This document shows, piece by piece, positions 5,763-13,945 of a stretch of DNA of 25,589 nucleotides. The first letter of the stretch is position 1. Each line of letters begins with the position of its first letter. A program made the translations under genes and the position numbers. Source of the stretch: Actinomycetes bacterium (lineage in GTDB: Bacteria; Actinomycetota; Acidimicrobiia; Spongiisociales; UBA5794); NCBI GenBank assembly GCA_024640745.1, contig JAHEEL010000009.1:1-25589 (forward strand). The letters are read 5' to 3'. The notes under the pieces were generated by a model. The model searched no databases. It was not told the DNA's origin and saw only the letters and a program-made list of their open reading frames with translations.

Positions 5763-8553
5763 GTCATCTCCCGAGGGTGTCCCCCCGACCTCAGTTGCGG
5801 CCGCGATCTTTGCGCGCCGCGGAATCGATCTTCCAGCGACCATCGAGGCAGTTCGCGGGCAAGTGTACGGACCGCAACGTCTGATCGTGGTCGGTGGGGA
5901 GAGCGACGCGCGCCGCATTGCTCAGGAGCATGATGCGGAGTGGAGCGCGAACATTGCGAGCGTTGTCGACGTCTCGCGCGACGTCACCCACCTGTGGCTC
6001 ATACGTGAAGGCGTGGTGCCGCTCCCGGACGCACTCGGTGCACTGGTCCATGAGGCGATGCGTCTCGACGCGTCCGTAGCGGGATCCAAGGTCCGCGATC
6101 TCGACGACCCGGAGCGTCTGCTGTCGGTGGGGTTTGCGACCGACGTGTTCGATTCCCCATACACCGGATTCGATGGAGAAGAGCACGACCAGGGCCAATA
6201 CGACGTGGTTCGGGATGTTGCCGCGGTCGGAGGGCAGTCGGTACTCCTTCGTCTCGATCTGGCGCGCGGTTTGGGCGGTCCCGACCGTTCGATGGCGCCG
6301 TACGCTGCGGCGGTCGACTTCTGTCAGCGCGCTCGGCTTCGTGGCGCCCGTGTCATCGTGGTTCCGTCGTCCGAAGTGCTGGCGCGGGACGAGTCCGGGC
6401 GCCTCGATCGATGGCGGGAGCAAGGCGGTCGCCTCCGGGCGATGACCAAGGTCTACGGCCCTGCCACTCTCGTCTGGTCGCTGCCGATGGCGCTGCTGTC
6501 CGGTGTGCTCGAAGCGGCCCTCTCGCTGCTGCTCGGACGGTGGCGGTTCTTCGACTGGCTCCGCGCCTGGGCGTGGTACCTCGTCAAGTTGCCGAGCACC
6601 ATCAGCGATCGGAGGGCGGCTCGCCGCGGCCGGGTGGTCGGGGACGCCGAGCTGTTCCGGTATCAGGTCGGTGGCTCGATTGCGCTCAAGAACCTCGTCA
6701 CCGAGATCTCGGACCGAATCAGGGAGCGACTTCCCGGGGAAGACCGGGTGTCGGTCGAGGCGCTCGGTCATGAGATCCGAAGGCCTTCGTTCGTCGTCGG
6801 AGCGGTCGCAATCCTGTTCGTCCTGGTCGGAACGCGTACGATCTGGACGGTCGGCCTCCCGGCGATCGGATACAGCCTGCCGTTCACCGAATCCGGCCCG
6901 GACGCCGTGTCGGCGTATGCCGGGGGCTGGAACCCGGCGGGCCTGGGATCCGTCGAGCCGCTGAGACCCCTCATCGGACTCGCCGGCATGGTGCAAACCG
7001 TCCTCCTCGACAATCGCCGCTTCGCCGAGTTCGTGCTGACCGCCGGGTCATGGCTCCTCGGGATCTGGGGCACCGTTCGGCTGTTGCGCACGTGGGGCGT
7101 GGCCGCCGTGGCCGGCACGCTTGCGGGCGTGGTCTACGTCTCGGGTGCCGGTGCACAGGCCGTGGCGCAGCACACGCAGGTCGGCGTCGTGTTCGCCCTC
7201 GGCCTCATCCCCTGGGCGATGCGCTTCTCGCTCGCTCCGGTCCCCGCTTCGTGGCTCGGTCGGACGGGTCGGATCGCGGCTGTCGCGGCTCTCTCCGGCA
7301 TCCTGGCCGCGTTGGCCCCGCTCACACTCGTGATCGCCCCGGCCGCGCTCGCAGTGTGGGCGCTGCTCAACCTGACCGATCGCGCCGCATGGAGAGCGTT
7401 CGGGATTGCGCTGGCCGGGTCGGCGCTCGCCGTTCCAGTGCTCTTCCCGTGGCTGGGTAGCGTCGATCTTTCGAGTTTCATCACCGACGGTGCCGCGTAC
7501 TGGGCGATTCCGACGGCGACCGCCGCGATCACGGCCGTCGGGGCATTGGCGACCTTGCTGGCCGCACCGAGACGCCTCGCCCTCGTCGCGGGAGCGGGGG
7601 CGATCTTGGCGGCCGCCGGCGCGTTGCTCGCACGGTCGGCCGACTTCGACCTGGGGCGCGAGGTTGGTGCCGTTGGGTTGGCGGTCGTCGCTCTCGGCCT
7701 GGCTCTCATCGTCGGCCCGTCCTTCGAATCGATCACCCGGACACGAGAGGTGGGCGGCTGGCGTCGGATCGTGGTCGGCATTGCCGTGGTGGCTTCCGTG
7801 TTCCTCGTCGCCGCGTCCTTGGTCACGGTCGTCGGTGGGCGAGCCGGCTTCCCGAAAGACGAGTACCGCGCCGCCTTCACCTTCACCGCTGCTCGGCCGG
7901 GCGATCCTTCGATGTCGCGGATCCTCGTGGTCGGTGCCCCGGGTGAGCTCCCGGGAACCGACCGCGTCGTCGACGGCGCGGCCTACCGCCTGGTGTCGGC
8001 ACCGATGCCGGCGTCGTGGGAGACGTACCTGCCTGAGGAGCGTGCCGGCGATGTCGCGCTCGCCGACGCGCTCGGTCAGGTCATCGACGGAGAGACCAAG
8101 CGAGCCGGGGAGCTCCTCGCCCCGTTCGGCATCCGCTGGGTGGTGATCCTCGCCGAGAGCGAGAGCGATCCGTTTGCGGATGCCTGGCGCTCGGCGATGG
8201 TCGGGCAGTTGGATCTCGTGCCCCTCGGCGGGGGACTCAAGAACGTCACGTTCGAGAACGAGGCCGAATTTCCGCTCCGTGCGGTGAGCCTGCAGGACAC
8301 GACGTGGACGCGGGCCGGCACTGGATATGCGCGGGAGACGTCGGCCATCGTCGACGTCGTGGTGCGTGAGAACGCGAATGTCCGTTGGGGACCCGGTGAG
8401 TGGGAGCAGACCGATTGGGGGAATGCGGTAGCGTCGTCGGCAGCCGGGGTCGACTTCGATCCGATAGCGTCTCGACGAACGCAGGCCATCTCGGCAGCGC
8501 TGTGGCTGGCAGCGCTCACCGGCTTCGCATGGGTGGGAAGGAAGTTCGGATGA
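5761..8553 (+). CDS. Large GT2-like/polytopic membrane protein with degenerate glycosyltransferase domain
   Basis: The protein is 930 residues from ATG 5761; ATG 5749 would add four residues, and neither start has a Shine-Dalgarno site. Residues 1 to about 230 resemble the GT-A domain of the large glycosyltransferase family 2 proteins found beside cofD in Actinobacteria: EEHDQGQYDVVRDVAAVGG is the recognisable core, followed by LRLDLARGLGGPD and GARVIVVPSSEV. The rest holds about a dozen hydrophobic segments (roughly 235-265, 343-365, then a dense block about 400-700), a soluble presumably extracytoplasmic stretch (about 705-900) and a final membrane helix. Where such proteins usually have acidic residues, this one reads LWLIREGVVPLPDAL and MAPYAAAVDFCQRA, so nucleotide-sugar catalysis may be lost. 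It probably acts in envelope assembly. Its stop overlaps the next gene by ATGA. Confidence 0.75.
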   Translation: MSSPEGVPPTSVAAAIFARRGIDLPATIEAVRGQVYGPQRLIVVGGESDARRIAQEHDAEWSANIASVVDVSRDVTHLWLIREGVVPLPDALGALVHEAMRLDASVAGSKVRDLDDPERLLSVGFATDVFDSPYTGFDGEEHDQGQYDVVRDVAAVGGQSVLLRLDLARGLGGPDRSMAPYAAAVDFCQRARLRGARVIVVPSSEVLARDESGRLDRWREQGGRLRAMTKVYGPATLVWSLPMALLSGVLEAALSLLLGRWRFFDWLRAWAWYLVKLPSTISDRRAARRGRVVGDAELFRYQVGGSIALKNLVTEISDRIRERLPGEDRVSVEALGHEIRRPSFVVGAVAILFVLVGTRTIWTVGLPAIGYSLPFTESGPDAVSAYAGGWNPAGLGSVEPLRPLIGLAGMVQTVLLDNRRFAEFVLTAGSWLLGIWGTVRLLRTWGVAAVAGTLAGVVYVSGAGAQAVAQHTQVGVVFALGLIPWAMRFSLAPVPASWLGRTGRIAAVAALSGILAALAPLTLVIAPAALAVWALLNLTDRAAWRAFGIALAGSALAVPVLFPWLGSVDLSSFITDGAAYWAIPTATAAITAVGALATLLAAPRRLALVAGAGAILAAAGALLARSADFDLGREVGAVGLAVVALGLALIVGPSFESITRTREVGGWRRIVVGIAVVASVFLVAASLVTVVGGRAGFPKDEYRAAFTFTAARPGDPSMSRILVVGAPGELPGTDRVVDGAAYRLVSAPMPASWETYLPEERAGDVALADALGQVIDGETKRAGELLAPFGIRWVVILAESESDPFADAWRSAMVGQLDLVPLGGGLKNVTFENEAEFPLRAVSLQDTTWTRAGTGYARETSAIVDVVVRENANVRWGPGEWEQTDWGNAVASSAAGVDFDPIASRRTQAISAALWLAALTGFAWVGRKFG

Positions 8554-10079
8554 GACGCGCGCTTGCGGTCCTCGTAGCCACAGTCCTCGGGGCATTCGCC
8601 TTTGCACAGTCGGAACCGGTCGACGTATCCCCCCCTCCGTTCGGGACGCTTCCTCCAGAGGTTGGTGCCGCCACCGGAGATCCGAGCGCTTGGTACTGTC
8701 CGTGGGTCGCCGCCGGCGCGCTCCGGGATTCGACCTTCAACCTCGCCGCACTCGTCGATGTGGAAGGGAGCATCACGCTCCCGAGTCCGAATCCGACCGA
8801 GGATCCCGACGTGGAACCCCTCCGGCTGCGCGGACCGGGGGCCCGCAGCTTCGACGCGGGCGACATCGTTCGTCGCGGCGCCTCGCCCGGGGTCGTGGAG
8901 TTCGACGACGGTCCGGCGGTCGCGACGGCGACGATGTGGTCCAGCGAGCTCCTCACCGGTGACCGATGTGTGGTCTCCGTCCCGAAGGTCTGGCACCTCG
9001 TCGGGGGGATCACCGCCGAGGGATTCTCGCTCGAACTCCACCTGTTCAATCCGTTCGCAGAGAGCGCGAAGGTGACCGTCGAGGCCATCACCGAGTTCGG
9101 GAGCTCGCCGCTCGCAGGATTCGAGAACATCGACATCCCCGGTCGGTCGTGGGTGACCGAGGAGCTCTCCGAGGTCATTCGCTTCGTCGACAACGCCAGC
9201 TTCACCGTGACTACGGAGAGCGGGATCGTCATACCGAGCCTGGTGCTCAACAATGAATCCGACGAAGCATCGTGGCCGGGCACCGGCCAGTCGACCACGT
9301 GGGACTTCCCGGTGACCAGTGTCAACGGATTGACCCCCACCCTCGTGCTCTCGAACACCGGGAGCGTGGGTGCGACCATCAGCATCGATCTCTTCACGCC
9401 CGACGGGCCGCTGCTGGATGCCGATGGACGCATCGTGTCACCGCTCGAGCCCGTTCGAATCAATCTCGCGGATCTCGCCGAACCCCCGTATGCCGTTCGG
9501 GTTCGCTCGAATGCTCCGGTTGGTGCCGTGATTCAGGCCGGTCCCGAGGGGACCTTCCCAACGACCGACGTCGTGCTTCCCGAAGACGACGACGGTGGAG
9601 GAGCGGGGGAGGAACCGGCCACCGACGAGTCTGCCGGCGACGAGAGCACCACGGAGACCACCGTGGTGGCCGACGACACGACCGACACCACCGCAGCTGA
9701 GGGGGACGCAGTCGACGGCGAGGAAACCGAGGGACCCGTGGTCTACGACGGGCTCGCGGCGATGGCCGGCAACCCCGATCCGCTCGAGCGATGGCTCGTG
9801 CCCGGCCTCGGTGTCGTTCCGGGAGCGGACACATCGGTGTGGGTCCTCAACCCGACCGGCGACGAGGCCACGGTCACGCTGAGCCCGCTCGGCGTTTCCA
9901 CCGGCGGCTTCACCAAGGTGATCGTTGCTCCCGGCACCTACCTCGAAGTGCCGATTGCTCCGCTCTCCGAGACCGGCGACTCAGGAATGCTGGTCGAGTC
10001 GAGTGTTCCGGTCTCCGTCGCCGTCACGATCGCCGGCCCGCAAGGCGTCGCGTTCGTCGGCGGCGTGGGCATCCAATGA
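8550..10079 (+). CDS. Exported DUF5719-like protein
   Basis: The protein is 509 residues from ATG 8550 (GGGAAGGAAG upstream, ATGA overlap with the preceding gene). An in-frame extension upstream is ignored because residues 1-20 form a signal peptide (basic RR, hydrophobic core, AFA before Q20). The body is rich in beta-strand-like, immunoglobulin-style segments. C50 (WYCPW) and C140 (GDRCVVSVPKVWHLVGG) are the only two obvious cysteines and may form a disulfide; this pattern and the location fit the actinobacterial DUF5719 family, assigned from memory. An acidic Thr/Glu/Asp-rich linker (about 345-397) separates a main domain from a C-terminal beta domain of about 110 residues. The function is unknown; it is likely a cell-surface partner of the upstream membrane protein. 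Confidence 0.72.
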   Translation: MRRALAVLVATVLGAFAFAQSEPVDVSPPPFGTLPPEVGAATGDPSAWYCPWVAAGALRDSTFNLAALVDVEGSITLPSPNPTEDPDVEPLRLRGPGARSFDAGDIVRRGASPGVVEFDDGPAVATATMWSSELLTGDRCVVSVPKVWHLVGGITAEGFSLELHLFNPFAESAKVTVEAITEFGSSPLAGFENIDIPGRSWVTEELSEVIRFVDNASFTVTTESGIVIPSLVLNNESDEASWPGTGQSTTWDFPVTSVNGLTPTLVLSNTGSVGATISIDLFTPDGPLLDADGRIVSPLEPVRINLADLAEPPYAVRVRSNAPVGAVIQAGPEGTFPTTDVVLPEDDDGGGAGEEPATDESAGDESTTETTVVADDTTDTTAAEGDAVDGEETEGPVVYDGLAAMAGNPDPLERWLVPGLGVVPGADTSVWVLNPTGDEATVTLSPLGVSTGGFTKVIVAPGTYLEVPIAPLSETGDSGMLVESSVPVSVAVTIAGPQGVAFVGGVGIQ

Positions 10080-10456
10080 CGCCTTTTCTTCGGGTCGCCA
10101 TCGTGCTGGTCCTCGTTCTGGTCGTTGTCGTGGTCGTGCGCCTGGTCGCCCGATGGCAGAGGCCGCAGCACCCGCCCGTCGATCTCGACGGTCTCGGGGA
10201 ACGGCCCGGGGTCGTCGTGTTCACTTCCACGGATTGCGCAACGTGTTCCCAGGCGATGAAGGTCGTCGGTGACGGCGGCGCCGCGGTGCGCGAAGTCACG
10301 TGGGAGCTCGAGCCGCAGCTGTTCGAGGAGTATCGGATCGAAGCCGTGCCGCTCGTCGCCGTGATCGACGGGCATGGCCGGTCGATTCTCTTCGAGACCG
10401 GCGTTCCTGATCGGAACCGGTACCGCAAGGCACTTCGATCGGTCGGGATCGGATGA
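10076..10456 (+). CDS. Membrane-anchored thioredoxin-fold protein
   Basis: The 126-residue protein has an N-terminal membrane anchor (about 5-24, a Val/Leu run) followed by a short thioredoxin-like domain. The redox motif C54-A-T-C57 lies after the strand PGVVVFTSTD, and EAVPLVAVID (89-98) supplies the cis-proline P92 and following strand typical of the fold. The topology (short N-terminus, then helix, then domain) leaves the side of the membrane undecided. ATG 10076 overlaps the stop of the exported upstream protein as ATGA, so the two are probably co-translated. A role in redox state or disulfides of envelope proteins is inferred, not shown. Confidence 0.78.
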   Translation: MTPFLRVAIVLVLVLVVVVVVRLVARWQRPQHPPVDLDGLGERPGVVVFTSTDCATCSQAMKVVGDGGAAVREVTWELEPQLFEEYRIEAVPLVAVIDGHGRSILFETGVPDRNRYRKALRSVGIG

Positions 10457-10470
10457 CGAGCACCGGGTAC

Positions 10471-10499
10471 TTGGCCGGCAGGTGCGCAGCACCTAACGT
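10471..10499 (+). promoter_or_regulatory. Promoter for DUF3499 gene, apparently leaderless
   Basis: TTGGCC (10471-10476), a 17-nt spacer and TAACGT (10494-10499) form a reasonable sigma-70-type promoter. The -10 box ends 9 nt before the ATG at 10509 and no Shine-Dalgarno sequence is present, so the transcript could start at or next to the start codon. Confidence 0.5.
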
Positions 10500-10508
10500 C
10501 GCGCGGCC

Positions 10509-10724
10509 ATGACTTGCGTCCGCTGCTCATTGACCTCCACCTCGAGCCTCACGTATGCCTATGAGCGGCGAGAAGCATGGCTTGTCGATTGCGACGGCTC
10601 CCCGGCGCCGGGAACCCGCTATCCGCTTTGCACGTCCCATGCCGACCGGGTGACGGCGCCGGTCGGCTGGGTGCTCCACGATCGCCGATCGCAACCGACC
10701 CTGTTCACTCCGGGTCCGGCGTAG
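10509..10724 (+). CDS. DUF3499 family small protein
   Basis: This 71-residue protein is likely a metal-binding small protein: C3 and C6 near the N-terminus and C41-x2-H44 in YPLCTSHADRVTAPVGW. The combination of a SLTYAY segment, then a Cys-x2-His and TAP-x-GW matches the DUF3499 family, found across Actinobacteria near phosphomannomutase (Rv3258c in Mycobacterium tuberculosis), as recalled. Its function is unknown. It begins a new small transcription unit 52 bp after the thioredoxin-like gene; the gene for the zinc-metallopeptidase family that often sits next to DUF3499 is not seen here. Confidence 0.75.
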   Translation: MTCVRCSLTSTSSLTYAYERREAWLVDCDGSPAPGTRYPLCTSHADRVTAPVGWVLHDRRSQPTLFTPGPA

Positions 10725-10732
10725 GGAGCCGA

Positions 10733-11020
10733 ATGTCCATTGACCGCGATGTGCTCGAGGCCGTGAGAGAGATGGACGAGCACGAGCTGCGGCGCCTCTA
10801 CATCCTGGCGAAGGCGCGGCTTGAAGGGCGAGGCGTTGACCTCCCGGGTTCGGGACCGGAGGTCAAGCTCCGCAAGCAGATGGTCCGGTGCGGAAAGGAC
10901 AGTTGCACTCGGTGTCCTCACGGGCCGTATTGGTACGCGTATTGGAACGAAGACGGTCGGCGTCGATCGCGCTACCTGGGCAAGCTCGAGGATGTTCCGG
11001 AAGCGATGCGCCCCGTCTGA
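10733..11020 (+). CDS. Small protein with CGK-Cys/His motif and HGPYWYAYW signature
   Basis: The 95-residue protein starts at ATG 10733, preceded by GGGAG; the frame is open upstream but without a better start. Residues 1 to about 32 form a predicted helical region (DVLEAVREMDEHELRRLY). The C-terminal half carries VRCGKDSCTRCPHGPYWYAYW (52-71) and GRRRSRYLGK (75-84), with C53, C58, C61 and H63 as a possible small zinc site. A related CGK...C...HGPY...RYLGK pattern occurs in short bacterial and archaeal proteins of unknown function (DUF6788-like); the match is from memory and tentative. The basic aromatic surface suggests nucleic-acid binding, but this is inference. It sits 8 bp after the DUF3499 gene and is probably cotranscribed. 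Confidence 0.68.
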   Translation: MSIDRDVLEAVREMDEHELRRLYILAKARLEGRGVDLPGSGPEVKLRKQMVRCGKDSCTRCPHGPYWYAYWNEDGRRRSRYLGKLEDVPEAMRPV

Positions 11021-11049
11021 GGCTACGATGTCCGCCTGGGAGGCAGACT

Positions 11050-11235
11050 ATGAATGAAGGACTCACCTGCAGCACGTGCGGTCAGAACTCGGTCATCCAG
11101 ATCGAGCTCACGTTGCCGGACGGTTCCGAAGTCGTGTTCTGCTCCTGTCACCGTTGTGAGTCGAAATGGTGGGATCGGGAGGGTGAGCGGCTCGACCTCG
11201 ACGCGCTCATCGACGTTGCCCGACGGGATGCCTAG
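11050..11235 (+). CDS. Tiny zinc-ribbon protein
   Basis: The 61-residue protein starts at ATG 11050 with GGGAGG 6 nt upstream. Two cysteine pairs, C7-x2-C10 and C31-x-C33-x2-C36, enclose a beta hairpin (SVIQIELTLPDGSEVVF), the layout of a zinc ribbon. A Trp-rich ESKWWDREG and a short helical C-terminus follow. I do not recognise a named family. It is the last gene of the short unit DUF3499, CGK protein, zinc ribbon, 29 bp after the preceding gene. Confidence 0.7.
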   Translation: MNEGLTCSTCGQNSVIQIELTLPDGSEVVFCSCHRCESKWWDREGERLDLDALIDVARRDA

Positions 11236-11260
11236 CACGGGCGTACCGCGCGTCCATCAC

Positions 11261-11266
11261 TAGCCT
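11261..11266 (+). promoter_or_regulatory. -10 element of GT-C gene (leaderless candidate)
   Basis: TAGCCT ends 7 nt before the GTG start at 11274, and no Shine-Dalgarno sequence is present. No convincing -35 hexamer is seen. Confidence 0.4.
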
Positions 11267-11273
11267 GCCGCCC

Positions 11274-13469
11274 GTGACCGCTCCGCCCGCGCCCGCCCTC
11301 CTCGAGCACGATTCCGGGCCGTCGGCGCCGCTGGACACGGGTGCGGTGCCGACCTGGCTGATCGTCGTGCTCGTTGCCGTTCCGACAATGCTCGTCGTGC
11401 TGATCATGTCGGGAATCCTGGGCGTGATCGGGTCCGGAGCCCTCATTCGATTCCCGCAGATCCTGGTTGCCAATACGCCGACCGGAGGCGACATGGGGGC
11501 CCACGTCCTGCTGCCACAGGAACTGCGCGATGTCCTGCTGCCGTCTGGCCGGATCTTTGGCTGGTCGAGTTCGTGGTACGCCGGATTCCCCGCCCTCTAC
11601 TTCTACTTCCCGATACCCGCCCTGGCGACGGTGCTGCTCGACGTCCTCTTGCCGTACGGTGTTGCGTTCAAGCTCGTGACGATCGTCGGCCTCGTTGCCC
11701 TTCCGGCGGCCACCTACGCATTTGTGCGCCTGCTCGGGTTCTCTCGCCTGGCTTCAGCTCTCGCCGGCCTCACCGGGTCGATGTTCCTGTTCATGGAGAG
11801 CTTCTCCATTTTCGGCGCGAACGTGAAGTCGACGCTGGCCGGGGAGTTCTCGTTCTCGTGGTCGTTCGCACTGTCGATCCTCTACCTCGGCATCGTGACC
11901 CGCGACACCAGATTGGGCCGCCGATTCACGCCGGTCGCCGGAGTCGTGCTTGCGTTGACGGCCATGACCCACATCGTCACCACCATGATCGTTGTCGCGG
12001 TCTCGGTTGTTCTCCTGTTTCGGCGAAACGGTCCGCACACGGTGCTCTCGTCGTGGGTGCTTGGCTTTGCACTGAGCGCCTTCTGGTCGCTGCCGCTGCT
12101 GGTTCGCGTGATGCAGGGAATGACCACCGACATGGGATGGGCGCCGGTGACCAACATCGTTGGGGACGACATCCCCGGATCGCCCCTGCCCGGCGAGTTC
12201 ATCCCGATCCTCATCATCGGAATCATCGGGATGCTCTGGACGATGCTGCGACGCGACGACGTGGCCGTACTCGCGTGGTTGACGTTGCTGCCGCTGGTCG
12301 GCTACTTCGTCCTTCCCAAGATCGGCGTCACCGTCCTCTACAACGCACGCCTGCTCCCGTACTGGTACTTCGGAATGTACGTCTTTGCCGGCATTGCGCT
12401 CGGTCTCGCCGTTCTCGAGGTGTCGCGCAGGGTCCCATTGCGTCGATCGGTGACGATCGGGTTGTCGCTCGGCGTCGGCTTCATCGTGGTCGTAGCGACG
12501 GTCTTCTCGATCCACGACGTTCCCGGGTGGGTGAAGTGGAATTTCGAGGGTTACGAAGGCAAGGCCGACTACGGCGAGTATCGGACGCTGATGGAGACGG
12601 TCGACACCCTGCCCCCCGGCCGCATCATGTGGGAAGCGAACAGCGATATGAACAAGTACGGGACGCCGATGGCGCTCATGCTGTTCCCCTACTGGAGCGA
12701 GGGCCATCCGTCGATGGAGGGCCTCTTCTTCGAATCGTCGCTGACGACGCCGTTCCACTTCCTGAATGCCTCCGAAGTGAGCGAGAGTCCGTCGAATCCG
12801 GTCCGCGGCCTCAACTATCGAGGGCTGGACATGGCGCGAGGCATCGAGCATCTTGCGGTGTACGACGTCTCCTACTACGTGAGCTTCACGGAGCGTGGCG
12901 CGGAGGAGGCCAGGCTCGCCGGGCTCGACGAGGTGGGCGAGGCCCTGCCTTGGACGATCTTCGAGCTCCCTCCCTCCGATCCGGTGGATGTCGCAACGGT
13001 GGAACCGGCCGTGTGGGCCGGTGGCGGAGGCTTCCTCGAACCGGCGCTCGAGTGGTACGACGACGTCGAGCACCTCGACTACTGGCTCGTCGAGGAGGGG
13101 CCACCGGAGTGGCCGAGGGTCGAGACCGTCGACGCACGCATCGTCGACGCGCCGTATGCCGGGGCCGGCATCGTGACGGACTATGTCTCGGACGATCACC
13201 GGATCTCGTTCACGACGTCTGCCGTCGGCGTGCCACATCTCGTCAAGACGTCGTACTTCCCGAACTGGACGGCCGAAGGGGCCGACGGGCCGTATCGAGC
13301 CGCTCCGTCGCTCATGGTCGTCGTGCCGACCGGCGAGCAAGTCGTCCTTGAGTTCAAGAACACATCTGCCGAAAACCTCGGAATGGCCCTCACGCTGATT
13401 GCATTCGTCGGGCTGGGCGTCTACGCCTACCGGCGATCGAGGCGTCGAAGCGAATCGGCGTCGGTATGA
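11274..13469 (+). CDS. GT-C-like polytopic membrane protein (PTPS-related membrane domain family)
   Basis: The 731-residue protein has a cytoplasmic N-terminus of about 25 residues, a first membrane helix (about 27-54), and an extracytoplasmic loop bearing GGDMGAHV (71-78), where an acidic residue shortly after helix 1 is a hallmark of GT-C transferases using polyprenyl-phosphate sugars. GWSSSWYAGFPALYFYFPIPAL (about 96-117) resembles the 6-pyruvoyl-tetrahydropterin-synthase-related membrane family (PF10131, by memory). About ten further helices follow to around residue 420, then a large soluble domain (about 425-700), one final helix (about 705-722) and a basic tail. It likely transfers a sugar to an envelope acceptor. 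The GTG start at 11274 is inferred from the TANNNT box 7 nt upstream. It overlaps gtrA by ATGA. Confidence 0.8.
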   Translation: MTAPPAPALLEHDSGPSAPLDTGAVPTWLIVVLVAVPTMLVVLIMSGILGVIGSGALIRFPQILVANTPTGGDMGAHVLLPQELRDVLLPSGRIFGWSSSWYAGFPALYFYFPIPALATVLLDVLLPYGVAFKLVTIVGLVALPAATYAFVRLLGFSRLASALAGLTGSMFLFMESFSIFGANVKSTLAGEFSFSWSFALSILYLGIVTRDTRLGRRFTPVAGVVLALTAMTHIVTTMIVVAVSVVLLFRRNGPHTVLSSWVLGFALSAFWSLPLLVRVMQGMTTDMGWAPVTNIVGDDIPGSPLPGEFIPILIIGIIGMLWTMLRRDDVAVLAWLTLLPLVGYFVLPKIGVTVLYNARLLPYWYFGMYVFAGIALGLAVLEVSRRVPLRRSVTIGLSLGVGFIVVVATVFSIHDVPGWVKWNFEGYEGKADYGEYRTLMETVDTLPPGRIMWEANSDMNKYGTPMALMLFPYWSEGHPSMEGLFFESSLTTPFHFLNASEVSESPSNPVRGLNYRGLDMARGIEHLAVYDVSYYVSFTERGAEEARLAGLDEVGEALPWTIFELPPSDPVDVATVEPAVWAGGGGFLEPALEWYDDVEHLDYWLVEEGPPEWPRVETVDARIVDAPYAGAGIVTDYVSDDHRISFTTSAVGVPHLVKTSYFPNWTAEGADGPYRAAPSLMVVVPTGEQVVLEFKNTSAENLGMALTLIAFVGLGVYAYRRSRRRSESASV

Positions 13470-13924
13470 AGGACTATCTCGCCAGCTTCATGACGCGGAG
13501 GGCGCTCGGCCAATTCGTGAAGGTCGGTCTCGTCGGCCTCGGAAACACCGTCGTTTCGTTCGTCCTCTTCAATGCCCTTCTCTGGCTCGGTTGGTGGTCG
13601 GTGATCGCCGTGAGCGCTGCGTTTGCCACCACGACATTCATGTCCTACGTCCTCAACCGGGCATGGACGTTCGATCTCAAGGACGGCAAGGTCTCCGGGC
13701 GTGAGACTGCGAACTTCTATCTGGTGAACCTCGCTGCCTGGGCGGGCACGGCCGGGTCGATGTGGCTCGCCGAGACGTTCTTCGGACCGCTTTCGGCCGT
13801 CGCAGCGAACGTGGTCTACCTCCTGACCTCGGTGGTGATCCTCGTTCCGAAGTTCGCCTCGTATCGCGACATCGTCTTCGGGAAGGCGATTCGCGACCAG
13901 GAGTGCCGGACCGTGGAGGTATAG
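13466..13924 (+). CDS. GtrA family membrane protein
   Basis: The 152-residue protein has four predicted membrane helices (about 17-40, 44-64, 83-103, 110-129). FVKVGLVGLGNTVVSFVLFN (17-36) and the loop motif SYVLNRAWTFD (60-70) are the usual GtrA signatures. GtrA proteins assist transfer or flipping of polyprenyl-phosphate-linked sugars in surface glycosylation. Here it is translationally coupled (ATGA, 13466-13469) to the GT-C-like gene and faces a DPM1-like GT2 across 21 bp, so the three probably form one glycosylation module. Confidence 0.9.
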   Translation: MKDYLASFMTRRALGQFVKVGLVGLGNTVVSFVLFNALLWLGWWSVIAVSAAFATTTFMSYVLNRAWTFDLKDGKVSGRETANFYLVNLAAWAGTAGSMWLAETFFGPLSAVAANVVYLLTSVVILVPKFASYRDIVFGKAIRDQECRTVEV

Positions 13925-13945
13925 CGGGCCGCCGCGCGACCGGGG

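Noticed and set aside
7048..8607. Long open frame (519 codons) on the minus strand
   Set aside because: It lies wholly antisense to the GT2-like membrane protein, is very rich in Arg/Gly/Asp as expected from reversed high-GC codons, and has no recognisable domain.
11573..13351. 592-codon plus-strand frame and a 528-codon minus-strand frame (11754-13340)
   Set aside because: Both overlap the GT-C-like gene, whose membrane-protein composition and motifs are clear; the others show Arg-rich shadow composition.
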